DNA from: Rhodopirellula baltica
GTDB taxonomy: Bacteria > Planctomycetota > Planctomycetia > Pirellulales > Pirellulaceae
Direction: 5' to 3'
NCBI GenBank assembly: GCA_002901265.1
Contig: PPHI01000042.1
Location: forward strand, 124,001-188,000
DNA: 64,000 nt
In this document: piece by piece, positions 47,634 to 57,416 of the stretch
How positions within the stretch are numbered: the first letter of the stretch is position 1
Layout: every line of letters starts with the position of its first letter
The notes under the pieces: generated by a model
Database searches by the model: none
Seen by the model: only the letters and a program-made list of their open reading frames with translations
Told to the model about the DNA's origin: nothing
Program-made: the position numbers and the translations under genes

Positions 47634-50600
47634 ATGCTCTTCCCAACTTCTCGCCCTATGTATCAACAACGCTTTCAAATTCCGTCGCCGACGCAGGTGT
47701 CTCTTAACGTGCACAAGCGGTTGAGGCCCCAGACTCCCTGCTTGGCCTGCTGTTTTGCCGCCGTACTCCTGTTGGTCGCCGGATGCAATCGCTCAAATGT
47801 CGAACCGCAGAAAAGCGAAACAAATTTCCAACCAGCGAAACAAGACGCGGCGGCGAACGAAAAAACAGAAACACAGGATGCGAGCCTCGCAGAACAGGCT
47901 TATCGCGAACACCGACTGGGAAACTCGCAACGTGCAATGCGTTTGGTTCAGCAATCGTTGATCCAAGACCCCACGGACATCGCCACGCTTCGATTGGCAG
48001 TCGAACTGTATTCCCAAAGCGCTGACTATTGCTTAGCCGCGGAGTTCGCAAGCAAGCTGGCTGATCTGGATTCACAGAACTCTGACAAGATCCGCCTCCG
48101 CGTATTCGATTGGTACATCAAGTGTGGCAACTTCGCCGCCGCGGAACAGAATTTGAAAGACGGTTTAGCGGTCGATCCGAACAACGTGAATTTCAACCGT
48201 TTACTCGCACAGCTTCTAAATGCCCAAGGCCGACGCTTCGAAGCGAGCGAGTACGCGCGAGAATTGATACGGCTTCGAGCGGTAAACCCTGCAGAAGTAC
48301 TAAGTCTGATCGACCTCTCCGGACCTTATTACCTGGCCTCTTTCGACGAGTTCATTTCGCTTGACAAGCCGTCTCTTTTCCAGCTTGGCAAGCTTCGTGA
48401 GCAGTACACGAAACTGAATGTCGATCCCGATCGAATACTCCAAAAATTGCGTGAGCTGCGTGAAGCGTTCCCCGACAATGCGGCTCTGGCGGCATTTCAA
48501 GGACGCGTTCTGACCGAATCGGCGCATTTTGATGAACTCGCTCAATGGCTCGATGCGTTGCCCGAGAACACCAGCGAACAACCTGAATACTGGAGCACGA
48601 TTGGCAACTGGTTGGTCCATCGTGGCGAAGACCGTTCCGCCATCCGAGCGTTCGGAGAATCGCTACGTCGTGACCCCACCGATCGCGAGTCGCTACGTCA
48701 ATTACTACAGGTGCTGACACGACTTGATCTCGACACCCAAGCGGAGAAGGCCAGACAAAACCTGGTCACACTCGATCGAATCTTCCGCATTGCCAAGCAG
48801 GCCGATCCGGATCAAATGCGTTGGATCGCCGAACAACTACAACAACTGACTCGTCCTTGGGAATCGATCGGATGGCTGATCTATGATGCCCAAGTCACCG
48901 GTCAAATGGCACTGCGAATTCCGCAAATCGGAAAACGTGCCGACGCCGTCAAGCAATGGGAGAGCGCCGCAAGCGAAGAACAACTTCGTAGCGTTCGACT
49001 GAACAGCCTGTTGGGTTTCAACATCAACGAGATTCCGCTGCCTAACTTGAAAGGCGTCACCGATTCCACGCAGACGCCTTCTGGGGATAACACCGCGAAC
49101 CAAGCTTCCGAAGGAAGACGCATCGACTTTGCCGACATCGCGTCGCAGTGTGGAATCCAGATGACATTCGAAAGCGGATTCCCACACGACGGCATGGGCT
49201 TTCATCCCTACCAAGTCAACGGCGGTGGCATCGCGGTGATCGACTTCGATCTTGACGGATGGAATGATTTGTACTTCGCAAATGCTGGCGACGACCCACG
49301 CAATGACAACGCGAGTCAACCCAATCGTCTCTATCGTTCGCAACATGACGAACAATTCCAAGACGTTTCCGAGATGGCGGGCGTTACTTCACGACACTTC
49401 GGTCAAGGCGTTGCGGCTGGCGACTTAAACCAAGACGGTTTTCTTGACTTGGTGGTTGGCAACATCGGGCGGAACGACATCTACTTGAATCAAGGCGATG
49501 GGACGTTTCTTGAACTCGCCGCAGACAAAATCGACGACCAGTCTGCCTGGACATCCTGTGTGGGGATCGCGGACGTGACCGGCGACCATCTGCCAGAGAT
49601 TATCGAGGTGAACTACATCGACGACCCAAAGTCCTTCGACGCCCGTTGCGAAGAAGACTACCTGACGTGTCAACCACAACGATTCAACGCAGCTGCTGAC
49701 CGGGTGTTCGTCAACCAAGGCCAAGGCCACTTTACAGCTTGGGATCAATTCGATGCCCATCGTGACGTTCGACAGCACGGCTTCGGGCTTGTCATCGCCA
49801 ACTTTGATCGCAAACTTGGCAACGATTTCTTCGTCGCCAACGACGGCGACTTAAACCACTACTGGGTCAGTGTTCCAAACGAACGCACCGACACCTCACC
49901 CTATGAATTGGCCGAATCGGCAAGCATTCGCGGATGCAGCATCGGGCGTGGTGGGAACAGCCAAGCTTGCATGGGCGTCGCATCCGGTGACCTGGACCGC
50001 AATGGGACGTTGGACCTTTTGATCACCAACTTCCATAACGAACCGGTCAACCTTTTTCTGCAATCCCGATCCGGATTCTTCGCCGACGAATCCGTTCGCT
50101 ACGGATTGTTTGAGCCAACTTACTCGGTACTCGGCTTCGGAACTCAATCGTCTGACTTTGATAACGATGGGTGGCCTGACCTAGCTGCACTAAGCGGTCA
50201 CGTCTTTAATGCGACAGCCGAGGGCGTTCCGTTTCGAATGAAACCACAATTGTTCCGGGGCAGTTCCAACGGATTCGCATTGCAGAACGACGAAGACCTC
50301 AGCGACTATTGGCAACAAGAGCAACTCGGACGAACACTCGCCGTACTGGATCTGCAGCACGACGGACAAATTGACTTGGTCAGCAGCCACTTGGACTTGC
50401 CAATCGCGCTGCTAAAAAACCGATCGGACTCCGGCCATTGGTTTCAGCTTGAACTGATCGGTGTCGAAAGCGAAAGAGACGCAATTGGCGCCGAAATCAG
50501 CGTCCGATCAGGCACTCAAACATGGCACGCTTGGCAAACCGGCGGCGACGGATACATGTGCAGCAACGAGCCCGTGCTCCACATCGGTTTGGGTTCCGCA

Positions 50601-50723
50601 ACACGGATCGACGAAGTCAAGATCGACTGGCCGTCGGGAAAGACGCAAAGCTTTTCAGACATCGACGCTGACCAACGCTACTTGCTGATCGAAGGCGACG
50701 ACCAATTGGCACCACGTTGGTAG
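47634..50723 (+). CDS. Giant lipoprotein with TPR, FG-GAP/VCBS and UnbV (ASPIC) domains, paralogue A
   Basis: A 1029-residue protein. Signal CLACCFAAVLLLVAGC has the lipobox Cys at C51; a later ATG at 47658 would shorten the leader. TPR-like repeats cover about 75-440 (NSQRAMRLVQQSLIQDPTDIATLRLAVELYSQ). From about 525 FG-GAP/VCBS units follow, with Asp-rich loops such as VIDFDLDGWNDLYFANAGDD and AGDLNQDGFLDLVVGN, which may bind Ca2+ as in integrin alpha propellers. The UnbV domain is at about 940-1020 (VESERDAIGAEISVRSG ... VKIDWPSGKTQSF). It is similar in order to the next two genes. Role unknown; envelope surface binding or scaffolding is an inference. Confidence 0.88.
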   Translation: MLFPTSRPMYQQRFQIPSPTQVSLNVHKRLRPQTPCLACCFAAVLLLVAGCNRSNVEPQKSETNFQPAKQDAAANEKTETQDASLAEQAYREHRLGNSQRAMRLVQQSLIQDPTDIATLRLAVELYSQSADYCLAAEFASKLADLDSQNSDKIRLRVFDWYIKCGNFAAAEQNLKDGLAVDPNNVNFNRLLAQLLNAQGRRFEASEYARELIRLRAVNPAEVLSLIDLSGPYYLASFDEFISLDKPSLFQLGKLREQYTKLNVDPDRILQKLRELREAFPDNAALAAFQGRVLTESAHFDELAQWLDALPENTSEQPEYWSTIGNWLVHRGEDRSAIRAFGESLRRDPTDRESLRQLLQVLTRLDLDTQAEKARQNLVTLDRIFRIAKQADPDQMRWIAEQLQQLTRPWESIGWLIYDAQVTGQMALRIPQIGKRADAVKQWESAASEEQLRSVRLNSLLGFNINEIPLPNLKGVTDSTQTPSGDNTANQASEGRRIDFADIASQCGIQMTFESGFPHDGMGFHPYQVNGGGIAVIDFDLDGWNDLYFANAGDDPRNDNASQPNRLYRSQHDEQFQDVSEMAGVTSRHFGQGVAAGDLNQDGFLDLVVGNIGRNDIYLNQGDGTFLELAADKIDDQSAWTSCVGIADVTGDHLPEIIEVNYIDDPKSFDARCEEDYLTCQPQRFNAAADRVFVNQGQGHFTAWDQFDAHRDVRQHGFGLVIANFDRKLGNDFFVANDGDLNHYWVSVPNERTDTSPYELAESASIRGCSIGRGGNSQACMGVASGDLDRNGTLDLLITNFHNEPVNLFLQSRSGFFADESVRYGLFEPTYSVLGFGTQSSDFDNDGWPDLAALSGHVFNATAEGVPFRMKPQLFRGSSNGFALQNDEDLSDYWQQEQLGRTLAVLDLQHDGQIDLVSSHLDLPIALLKNRSDSGHWFQLELIGVESERDAIGAEISVRSGTQTWHAWQTGGDGYMCSNEPVLHIGLGSATRIDEVKIDWPSGKTQSFSDIDADQRYLLIEGDDQLAPRW

Positions 50724-50744
50724 TCTCAACAGGTTCGCCGCAGA

Positions 50745-53700
50745 TTACTTTTCGAGCAGTTCCGTAGCGATCCCTTGCCCTTCAATCACCGTGTAGCATC
50801 GGTTTGCGTCCAGGTCTTTCAATTCTTGAACGTACCCGGAGGGCCAAGTGATTTGGGCGCGATCGACCTGATCATGCCCCGCAATCCCGAAATCCACAAT
50901 CGGTTCATTCGTGCAGAGCATCCCGTCTCCACCGACCAGCCAGCCTGTCCACGATTCGGTACCACACTCGATTGTCAGCTTCGCGCCATTCGCATCGCGT
51001 TCACTGTCGGTGCCAATCAATCGAAACTGAACGCCGTTTCTGCTAAGGGTTTGATTTTCGAGCAGCGCGACCGGTTGATCCAAATGATTCAATACCAAAT
51101 CGACCTTGCCATCCAGGTTCCAATCGAGCGTTGCCATGATGCGTCCTAACGTCGGCTTGGACCAATAATCACCCACAGGCGTTTCTAAATTGAATCGGTC
51201 ACCATCCCCGCGAAAAAACTGAGGCAGCATTTGAAAGGGCCGACCTTTCCAACGGTGGTCAACCAAATTGCCATTGAGCACCGCAAGATCTAAAAACCCG
51301 TCACGATCGAAATCGACCGCTTGAGTTCCCCACCCGACGGTCAAACGAGTGGGTTCATAAATCCCCGCAGCCGCAGCACCATTTGCGAACAAGCCGCCAT
51401 CTTGTTGCAGGAACAAATCGGCGGACTGATTCCAAAAATTCGTGACATGCAAATCCAACGACCCGTTGCGATCGAAATCCCCGGATGCGACCCCCATGCA
51501 TCCATTGCGTTGTCCGAGTACACCGAATGCACACCCCAGAATTGGTGCGCACTCTGACAAACGAAACGAACCGCCACCCGATTCGTCTCGATCGACATTC
51601 TCTGACAGCCAAAAATGGTTTGCTTCGGTGTCATTGGCGATGAAAACATCGTTGCCGGCGACACCATCAAAATTTGCGATGACTCCGCCGAAGCCGAAGT
51701 TCGGTTTTTGATCCATTTCCAAGCACCCGTCCCAAATTTGGAACTGTCCATCATTGGTCAAATGCCAAACTCGATCGAGCGCAGGCTTAAACCCGCTCGG
51801 ATTGCATATATCGTTCTTAGGAGTGCATCTCGTTGTCAACGCCGTCGGATCGTCAACGTAATTGACTTCCACAAGCTCTGGTAAGCCGTCACCATCGAGA
51901 TCGCCGGCCAGGATCGATGAAGTCCACAGTGGGCGCAATGGTTCTTGGTCAATCACTTCACGCGAGAATGAACCGTCGCCGTTGTTTCGGTAAAAAACAT
52001 TCGGCCCGATATTGGACAGTGCAATGTCAACAAAACCGTCTTGGTTCACATCGATCGCCGTTGCGCCTTGCCCATAGCCACGATCACCAACACCGGCACC
52101 AAGACTGACCTCCGTCCAACGTTTGCCATCGAGATTTCGCATCAACACGTTAGGCCGACTCCCTGTCGGATCGAATGCTTCACCACCTCCCTGGACGAAG
52201 TAAAGGTCAGGTGCACCGTCCAAGTCGTAGTCCATCGCCGCTATTCCGCCGCCGGTGAGTTGGTGTAACGCATGGCTTTCCGCTGCCGGATCATTCCCGC
52301 TGTCATAGGAAAAATCCAGGCCGACTTGTGATGCGACATCATCTAGCACGATGTCGACCGTCTTCTCTGGTTCACGCTCTGTCACCTCGCGATTCACATC
52401 AACGCCAGAGTCCGATTCTCGATCATTCAACAATGCCGCGATCGTTTCCGGCTCGGGGCGCGTCCAATTGGCGGCGTCGATTCCGATTGCGTTTTCGATT
52501 CCGGCAATTGAGTCATTCGTTGAATGTTCGGCCTTCCGTCGCAAGTCAGCAATTCGCGTCGAAGTTTCCTCCAAATTCGGACGGAGCTTTTGATCGATCT
52601 CCAACCATGCGATCGCTTCCCATTGCCGGCCAAGGGAATCGAGCAGTTCTGCTAACCGAAACAGTTCGTCATGAGTTCCGGGACGAAGTCCGATCCGGCT
52701 GACGATCTGTGCCGCTTCGGTAAGGCGTTCGAATGACTCTCGCGACGCGGTAGCAGCAGACGATTTCTCGAGCATGTCCAGTGATCGGGACAAGGCCAAG
52801 AAAGCTTGCGGATCGGTAGGATCCAGTTTGACGGCTTCAAGTAAACATCGTGCCGCCTCGCGATGCTGGTTGTCGTGTTGGAGAAGCACTCCGGCGCTGT
52901 ACCAGTACGAAGGCTGCACGACGATCTCACTCTTCAAATCAGGCAACAATTGTCGCAATGAATCGTCGTGGTTCATCTCGATCATCAGACGGCAAAAGAA
53001 AGCCGCGATCGCTGTCGAATCAGGAAACGTTAAATACAGCTGTTCCGTCAAGCGTGCGGCTTGATCCAGTTTCCGATCCGCGCGATAACGCTGTGCCACA
53101 GCCAGTGCGGCGGGAACCAACTGCTGTCCGAATTCTGGCTTCGGCAACGTTGTGTCGACAAAAGCGTCGCTGAGCGTATTGAGGGCGAATAATTCCTTTT
53201 CCGTGATCTCACCAGATTTCGCCAGTCGCCATAGATACGTTGCCGCTTCGATACGTTTGCCCTGGTTGTTCAACAGCGCCGCCAAGCGATGACGAAGTGT
53301 ATTGAGTCGCGGATCATCATGTTCGACGGCAATCGGAATCGCTTTGGTCAATTGCCCCTCCGCCAGTTCAAATTGATTCGCCGCGGTTAACCACTCCGAC
53401 GAATCGATCATTGCCTGAATGTAGATCGCTGGCGTTTCGGGCAAGATTTGATCGACCAAAGCATTGGCGGGAATGAGATCACCACCGGCGGCTTGGCATT
53501 TCGCCGCAATCAGCAAGACTTTTGGATCCACGGGCGGATCAACCAGCAGCGGGCGCAAAACGCGTTCGGCTTCGACATAGTTGCGTTGCCTTAGAAACGA
53601 TTCGGCCTCAACGATCCGATCCGCAGCTGTCCGCCCGCTCGTCGCTTCGATCGTTTCTTTTTTCTGCTGTTTCCGCAGGAGTTCTGCTGCCGTGGGGTCC

Positions 53701-53771
53701 GTTCCGCCTGAACCGCAACCGATGCATGCCAACACCATCAACGAACCGTACAGTTGGATGCGGACTTTCAC
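50745..53771 (-). CDS. Giant lipoprotein with TPR, FG-GAP/VCBS and UnbV domains, paralogue B
   Basis: A 1008-residue protein with lipobox MVLACIGCGS (C19). TPR-like repeats at about 50-420 (FLRQRNYVEAERVLRPLLVDPPVDPKVLLIAAKCQAAGG), the linker DVASQVGLDFSYDSG near 474, then FG-GAP units (MDYDLDGAPDLYFVQGG, AGDLDGDGLPELVEVNYVDDP, DFDRDGFLDLAVLNG) and UnbV (GTDSERDANGAKLTIECG ... ITWPSGYVQEL). A conserved disulphide-like pair CTPKNDIC sits mid-propeller, as in the other two. Its ATG overlaps the stop of paralogue C by ATGA, so the two are translationally coupled. It converges with paralogue A. Confidence 0.88.
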   Translation of the reverse strand: MKVRIQLYGSLMVLACIGCGSGGTDPTAAELLRKQQKKETIEATSGRTAADRIVEAESFLRQRNYVEAERVLRPLLVDPPVDPKVLLIAAKCQAAGGDLIPANALVDQILPETPAIYIQAMIDSSEWLTAANQFELAEGQLTKAIPIAVEHDDPRLNTLRHRLAALLNNQGKRIEAATYLWRLAKSGEITEKELFALNTLSDAFVDTTLPKPEFGQQLVPAALAVAQRYRADRKLDQAARLTEQLYLTFPDSTAIAAFFCRLMIEMNHDDSLRQLLPDLKSEIVVQPSYWYSAGVLLQHDNQHREAARCLLEAVKLDPTDPQAFLALSRSLDMLEKSSAATASRESFERLTEAAQIVSRIGLRPGTHDELFRLAELLDSLGRQWEAIAWLEIDQKLRPNLEETSTRIADLRRKAEHSTNDSIAGIENAIGIDAANWTRPEPETIAALLNDRESDSGVDVNREVTEREPEKTVDIVLDDVASQVGLDFSYDSGNDPAAESHALHQLTGGGIAAMDYDLDGAPDLYFVQGGGEAFDPTGSRPNVLMRNLDGKRWTEVSLGAGVGDRGYGQGATAIDVNQDGFVDIALSNIGPNVFYRNNGDGSFSREVIDQEPLRPLWTSSILAGDLDGDGLPELVEVNYVDDPTALTTRCTPKNDICNPSGFKPALDRVWHLTNDGQFQIWDGCLEMDQKPNFGFGGVIANFDGVAGNDVFIANDTEANHFWLSENVDRDESGGGSFRLSECAPILGCAFGVLGQRNGCMGVASGDFDRNGSLDLHVTNFWNQSADLFLQQDGGLFANGAAAAGIYEPTRLTVGWGTQAVDFDRDGFLDLAVLNGNLVDHRWKGRPFQMLPQFFRGDGDRFNLETPVGDYWSKPTLGRIMATLDWNLDGKVDLVLNHLDQPVALLENQTLSRNGVQFRLIGTDSERDANGAKLTIECGTESWTGWLVGGDGMLCTNEPIVDFGIAGHDQVDRAQITWPSGYVQELKDLDANRCYTVIEGQGIATELLEK

Positions 53772-56700
53772 TGGAACCCTTTGAACTGAAAAGCAGACTC
53801 GGAATTTTCAATCAATAGATAATGATAGCCGGCATCGAGATCGTAAAAGGATTGGCGTTCTCCGCCCGGCCACGTGACGGTCACGTTTCGAGCTTTCATC
53901 TCGCCGCCCAGTCCGATCGAAATCCGACGTTCATTCGAACACATAAACCCATCACCGGCAGTCAACGGAAACATCACCTGACGGTCACCGACGTCGGCAT
54001 GAACGATCGCGCCAATGGCATCTCGCTGCGATCGCGTCCCTTTTAGGTCCAACGTGATGACATTCCCAGCACTGACGGATTCATTGATTAACATCGCCGC
54101 AGGCTCGTACAAATGCGTAATCACGACGTCTACTTTGCCGTCACGATTTAAATCCGCCGTTACCAAAGCTCGCCCTAAATGGTCCTTGGTGAAGTACTCG
54201 CCTAAGCCGTCGCGTGCGAATTCCGCCCACTCGCCCGACCGCTTGCGATAGAACACCTGAGCCGGCATATAGTAGCTGACATCATCTCGATAGACGTTAT
54301 CAACATGTCCGTTGGCAACGATCAACTCCTGGGTTCCGTTGTTATCAAAGTCAGCCCACTCGGTTCCGAAGCCAAGTAATTTATTGGAAACCTCGCCCAG
54401 TTCGCTGCGATAGGACTGGTCTTTCCAAAAGCCCCCGGACACCTGTTCGTAAAACGTGTTGTGGTCGTCGGCAAAGTGCGTCACAAAGAAATCGACATCG
54501 CCATCGCCGTCGGCATCCGCCGTCGCGATTCCCATTGAAGCCTGTGAATGCGACTGGCCACTTAGCCCCACACCACGCACGGCTGCCAAGTCAATTAATT
54601 CAAACGTTTGGTCTTTGTCGTTCTCGTTGGGTGAGCTTCGATTGGGCGACCACAAGTGATTGACCGTCATATCATTGGCGACATACACGTCAACGCCTGG
54701 ACGCTCGTCGAACGAGCCACCCACTAAGCCTAAGCCACGTCCTGGCGTGACTTGATTCATCCACACATCGCTTCGGTCCGAAAAGGTCCCGTCGCCGCTG
54801 CCCTTCCAGACCCGGTCTTTGGCCGCCTCGAACTGCAATGGCGGGCAGGTCGAATGTCGCCCACGGTTCTGACAAGACTGCTGATAGGGTGCTTCCCCAC
54901 CGCAATAATTCGTCGCAAACAAATCGGAAATTCCGTCCGCATCAAGGTCGGCGATCAATGCCGATGTCGACCACGCATCATCGCTCAAACCAAGCGGCAC
55001 CGCCGCTTCACGGAAGGTCCCGTCTCCATTGTTGATGAACAGTCGATTCTGTCCGATATTGGCATCGAACACGTCAGGGAATCCATCCTCGTTGAGATCA
55101 CCGATCGCAATGCCTTGCGAAAAGCCGTTGTCGACGTAGCCCGCCGTTTGCCCAAACTCAACAAACCGATCTCCCAGATTTCGAAACAAACGGTTTGGCG
55201 ACGAATCCGCTTTCATCGGAGAACCATCTAACATCGTGATGGCGACGTCCGGGAACGAGTCCAAATCGAAATCGATAATCCCCACGCCTCCGCCAACGCT
55301 TTGATAGATCCAATGGCCTTCTTTGATCGCTTCGGGGGCGACTTCACAAGTGTGGACAAAACCGCGTTGTTGAGACTGGTCGGTAAAGAACAGATCTGCA
55401 GCTCCGTCCAAATCGAATCGTGTCTTCGACGGATCGCTGACGTCAGCGATACCTTGGCTCGCCAACCCTTCTAAATTCAAACGATTGGACAGCAACTTGT
55501 CGGACTCGATCCAAGGAGTCGACGAAGTGAGTTGTGAGCGAATGTTTTGGTAATGCTGGATGTTGTTCGGTGACTTCCCGCCCGGCAGGGAAACTGCAAC
55601 TCGCGCCCAAGCTTCTGCTTCCCAAACACGCCCCAGATCAATCATCGCATCTGCAACCGCCATTGCCGCTGCATGACTGTTCGCCTTCCGTTCCAAGTGC
55701 GTCTTGACGGCATCGAGCAACTTGCCTTGCCGAACGACTTGCGCCGCAACCACATCCGCGTCCTCCGCCCGATCAAGCTGAATCAGACTTTGGTGTAACA
55801 TCGCGAGCTCCGCCGGATACATCGTCGGCGCCAGACCTTGGACATTAAAAAACGATGTCGCGGCGAGCGATTGCTGTCCGGTTTCAAACGCCCAATTCCC
55901 AATCACACACCAATACTCCGGATCACGCTGCACCGATGAAGGGGCTTGGCGATTCCAATCGGGGATCTGATCAAGCTTGCCTGTCGCGATCAACGCACGA
56001 CCATACAGGACATACGCGGCTGCCTCGCCTGGACGAGAATCCAATACACCGCGAGTGCGTTTTAGCACTGAATCCCAATCCTGTTTGATCGCGTCAAAAC
56101 GAGCTAACGAGTACTCCAGACGCACATCTGCGTTTGGTTCTCGCAATAACTCCTGGCACCAATCGATATCCGGTTCCACACGCAGCGGATTCGCCAACAC
56201 CAACAACGAATCCGGATCTCCCATTCCGCGCCGAGCCAACCAACGCAATGATGGTACCGCCCGTTCGGGAAGTCCGATCATCGTGACAAGACCAACCAAG
56301 TCAAAGCGGGACTGCGGTTCGTCTGGAAACCGGTCAACGAATGACTGAAGTGCATCGGTCGCATCGAAGACGCGCCCCATCTGTACGAGACGTTTTGTCA
56401 ACTTGTCGAGCAAGCCAAGATTCGCCGACTTCGTCATCTCCAAAGCGGTTTGATACATCTCGACGGAAGCATCGAGTTTGCCAAGTCCGGCAGCGATGTC
56501 ACCACTCAGTTCGATCGCCCGAAGGTCGTTTGGATAGGCGATCAAAAAATCACGAGCTCGTGTTTCGGCAGTCGCCAAATCCTTCCGCGAGATCGCTTGC
56601 CCGATCCAACGCACGAACTCATTGGGGGTCCGCATCGCCGTCGATTCGAGAGACGGTTCATGACTTGTCCCAGCAGGTGTCTCCTCCGCCGACGGACTTG

Positions 56701-56806
56701 TGCCCGGCGCGTTCACCCGCGTTTTATCCGAACAGCCGACATGCATGCATGCTAGGACCAGCATCATGGACGCCATTGTCGCTTTCCAAAACCGCACGCC
56801 GCCCAT
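53768..56806 (-). CDS. Giant lipoprotein with TPR, FG-GAP/VCBS and UnbV domains, paralogue C
   Basis: A 1012-residue protein from ATG 56806 with lipobox ACMHVGCSD (C25); an upstream TTG at 56830 has less support. TPR-like repeats from about 40-430 (LIAYPNDLRAIELSGDIAAGLGKLDASVEMYQTALEM), then FG-GAP units from about 460 (FDLDGAADLFFTDQSQ, IIDFDLDSFPDVAITML, IGDLNEDGFPDVFDANIG) and UnbV (GTRSQRDAIGAIVHADVG ... VTWPGGERQSF). Cysteine cluster CGGEAPYQQSCQNRGRHSTC replaces the simple pair of A and B. First gene of a minus-strand pair with paralogue B. Function unknown. Confidence 0.88.
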   Translation of the reverse strand: MGGVRFWKATMASMMLVLACMHVGCSDKTRVNAPGTSPSAEETPAGTSHEPSLESTAMRTPNEFVRWIGQAISRKDLATAETRARDFLIAYPNDLRAIELSGDIAAGLGKLDASVEMYQTALEMTKSANLGLLDKLTKRLVQMGRVFDATDALQSFVDRFPDEPQSRFDLVGLVTMIGLPERAVPSLRWLARRGMGDPDSLLVLANPLRVEPDIDWCQELLREPNADVRLEYSLARFDAIKQDWDSVLKRTRGVLDSRPGEAAAYVLYGRALIATGKLDQIPDWNRQAPSSVQRDPEYWCVIGNWAFETGQQSLAATSFFNVQGLAPTMYPAELAMLHQSLIQLDRAEDADVVAAQVVRQGKLLDAVKTHLERKANSHAAAMAVADAMIDLGRVWEAEAWARVAVSLPGGKSPNNIQHYQNIRSQLTSSTPWIESDKLLSNRLNLEGLASQGIADVSDPSKTRFDLDGAADLFFTDQSQQRGFVHTCEVAPEAIKEGHWIYQSVGGGVGIIDFDLDSFPDVAITMLDGSPMKADSSPNRLFRNLGDRFVEFGQTAGYVDNGFSQGIAIGDLNEDGFPDVFDANIGQNRLFINNGDGTFREAAVPLGLSDDAWSTSALIADLDADGISDLFATNYCGGEAPYQQSCQNRGRHSTCPPLQFEAAKDRVWKGSGDGTFSDRSDVWMNQVTPGRGLGLVGGSFDERPGVDVYVANDMTVNHLWSPNRSSPNENDKDQTFELIDLAAVRGVGLSGQSHSQASMGIATADADGDGDVDFFVTHFADDHNTFYEQVSGGFWKDQSYRSELGEVSNKLLGFGTEWADFDNNGTQELIVANGHVDNVYRDDVSYYMPAQVFYRKRSGEWAEFARDGLGEYFTKDHLGRALVTADLNRDGKVDVVITHLYEPAAMLINESVSAGNVITLDLKGTRSQRDAIGAIVHADVGDRQVMFPLTAGDGFMCSNERRISIGLGGEMKARNVTVTWPGGERQSFYDLDAGYHYLLIENSESAFQFKGFQ

Positions 56807-57026
56807 TGCTCCACTTCTTCTCACGATCAAACGTCTACTTCTCTGCTAGGATGCCCAACGCACCAGTCCGGAGGATCCGACAATATACACCCTGCATATT
56901 CTCGCCACACCCAAGTCGAGCTGTCACCGACAAAGTCCAAAAACGGATTGAGCAAGTGGCGCTTTCCGTTTACTCCAGAATACCCCCTAGGGCTTTTCGG
57001 ACCACTATCGTTAAGGGCGCGGATCC

Positions 57027-57055
57027 TTGACTACATTGTGAAACGATCACACAAT
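57027..57055 (+). promoter_or_regulatory. Candidate promoter of the small lipoprotein gene, with inverted repeat
   Basis: TTGACT (57027-57032), 17 bp, CACAAT (57050-57055). The inverted repeat ATTGTG-N9-CACAAT (57035-57055) overlaps the spacer and -10, in the position of an operator. The pattern alone supports this. Confidence 0.45.
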
Positions 57056-57103
57056 TGCCGCCTTCAAAAACCATTGCCCCTCCCCTTTCAGGATTGAATT
57101 TGC

Positions 57104-57283
57104 ATGTCTATTGCAAAGCTTCTACCAGTGACATTGTTTGCTTTGGCCTTGAGCTTCTCCGGTTGCGGACGTAGCGACGAAGGTTTCGTCGAGTCGCCAG
57201 CTCAAACACAAGAAGACATCGACTACAACGAAAACTACGAAAAGATGATGCAAGAAGAACAAAAGAAGAACTACGGCAACTAG
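57104..57283 (+). CDS. Small lipoprotein, 59 residues, unknown function
   Basis: Reading ATG 57104 to TAG 57283: MSIAKLLPVTLFALALSF is a signal sequence, followed by the lipobox SFSGC (C20). The mature part is only 40 residues, acidic then basic, ending MMQEEQKKNYGN. Codon use fits the genome, and it has a promoter-like site upstream and a terminator downstream. Similar tiny lipoproteins are common in planctomycetes, but no family is assigned. It is next to the giant lipoprotein C gene, which is divergently transcribed. Confidence 0.8.
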   Translation: MSIAKLLPVTLFALALSFSGCGRSDEGFVESPAQTQEDIDYNENYEKMMQEEQKKNYGN

Positions 57284-57311
57284 TCGTTGCATCTTTTGCG
57301 ACACTGCGATT

Positions 57312-57345
57312 GAACGCTGGGCTGACTCGAACTCGGCCCGCGTTC
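57312..57345. terminator. Hairpin after the small lipoprotein gene
   Basis: gaacgc (57312-57317) and ggg-c inner pairs fold with gcccgcgttc (57336-57345), about ten pairs with one bulge, followed by ttt. Lies 29 bp after the stop; the minus-strand DUF58 gene ends 70 bp further on. Confidence 0.6.
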
Positions 57346-57416
57346 TTTCATCCCCTCGCGTCTTATTCCCGCCACCTAATACAAGGCGTCGAGAATCGCG
57401 CCACGCCGATTGGCGT

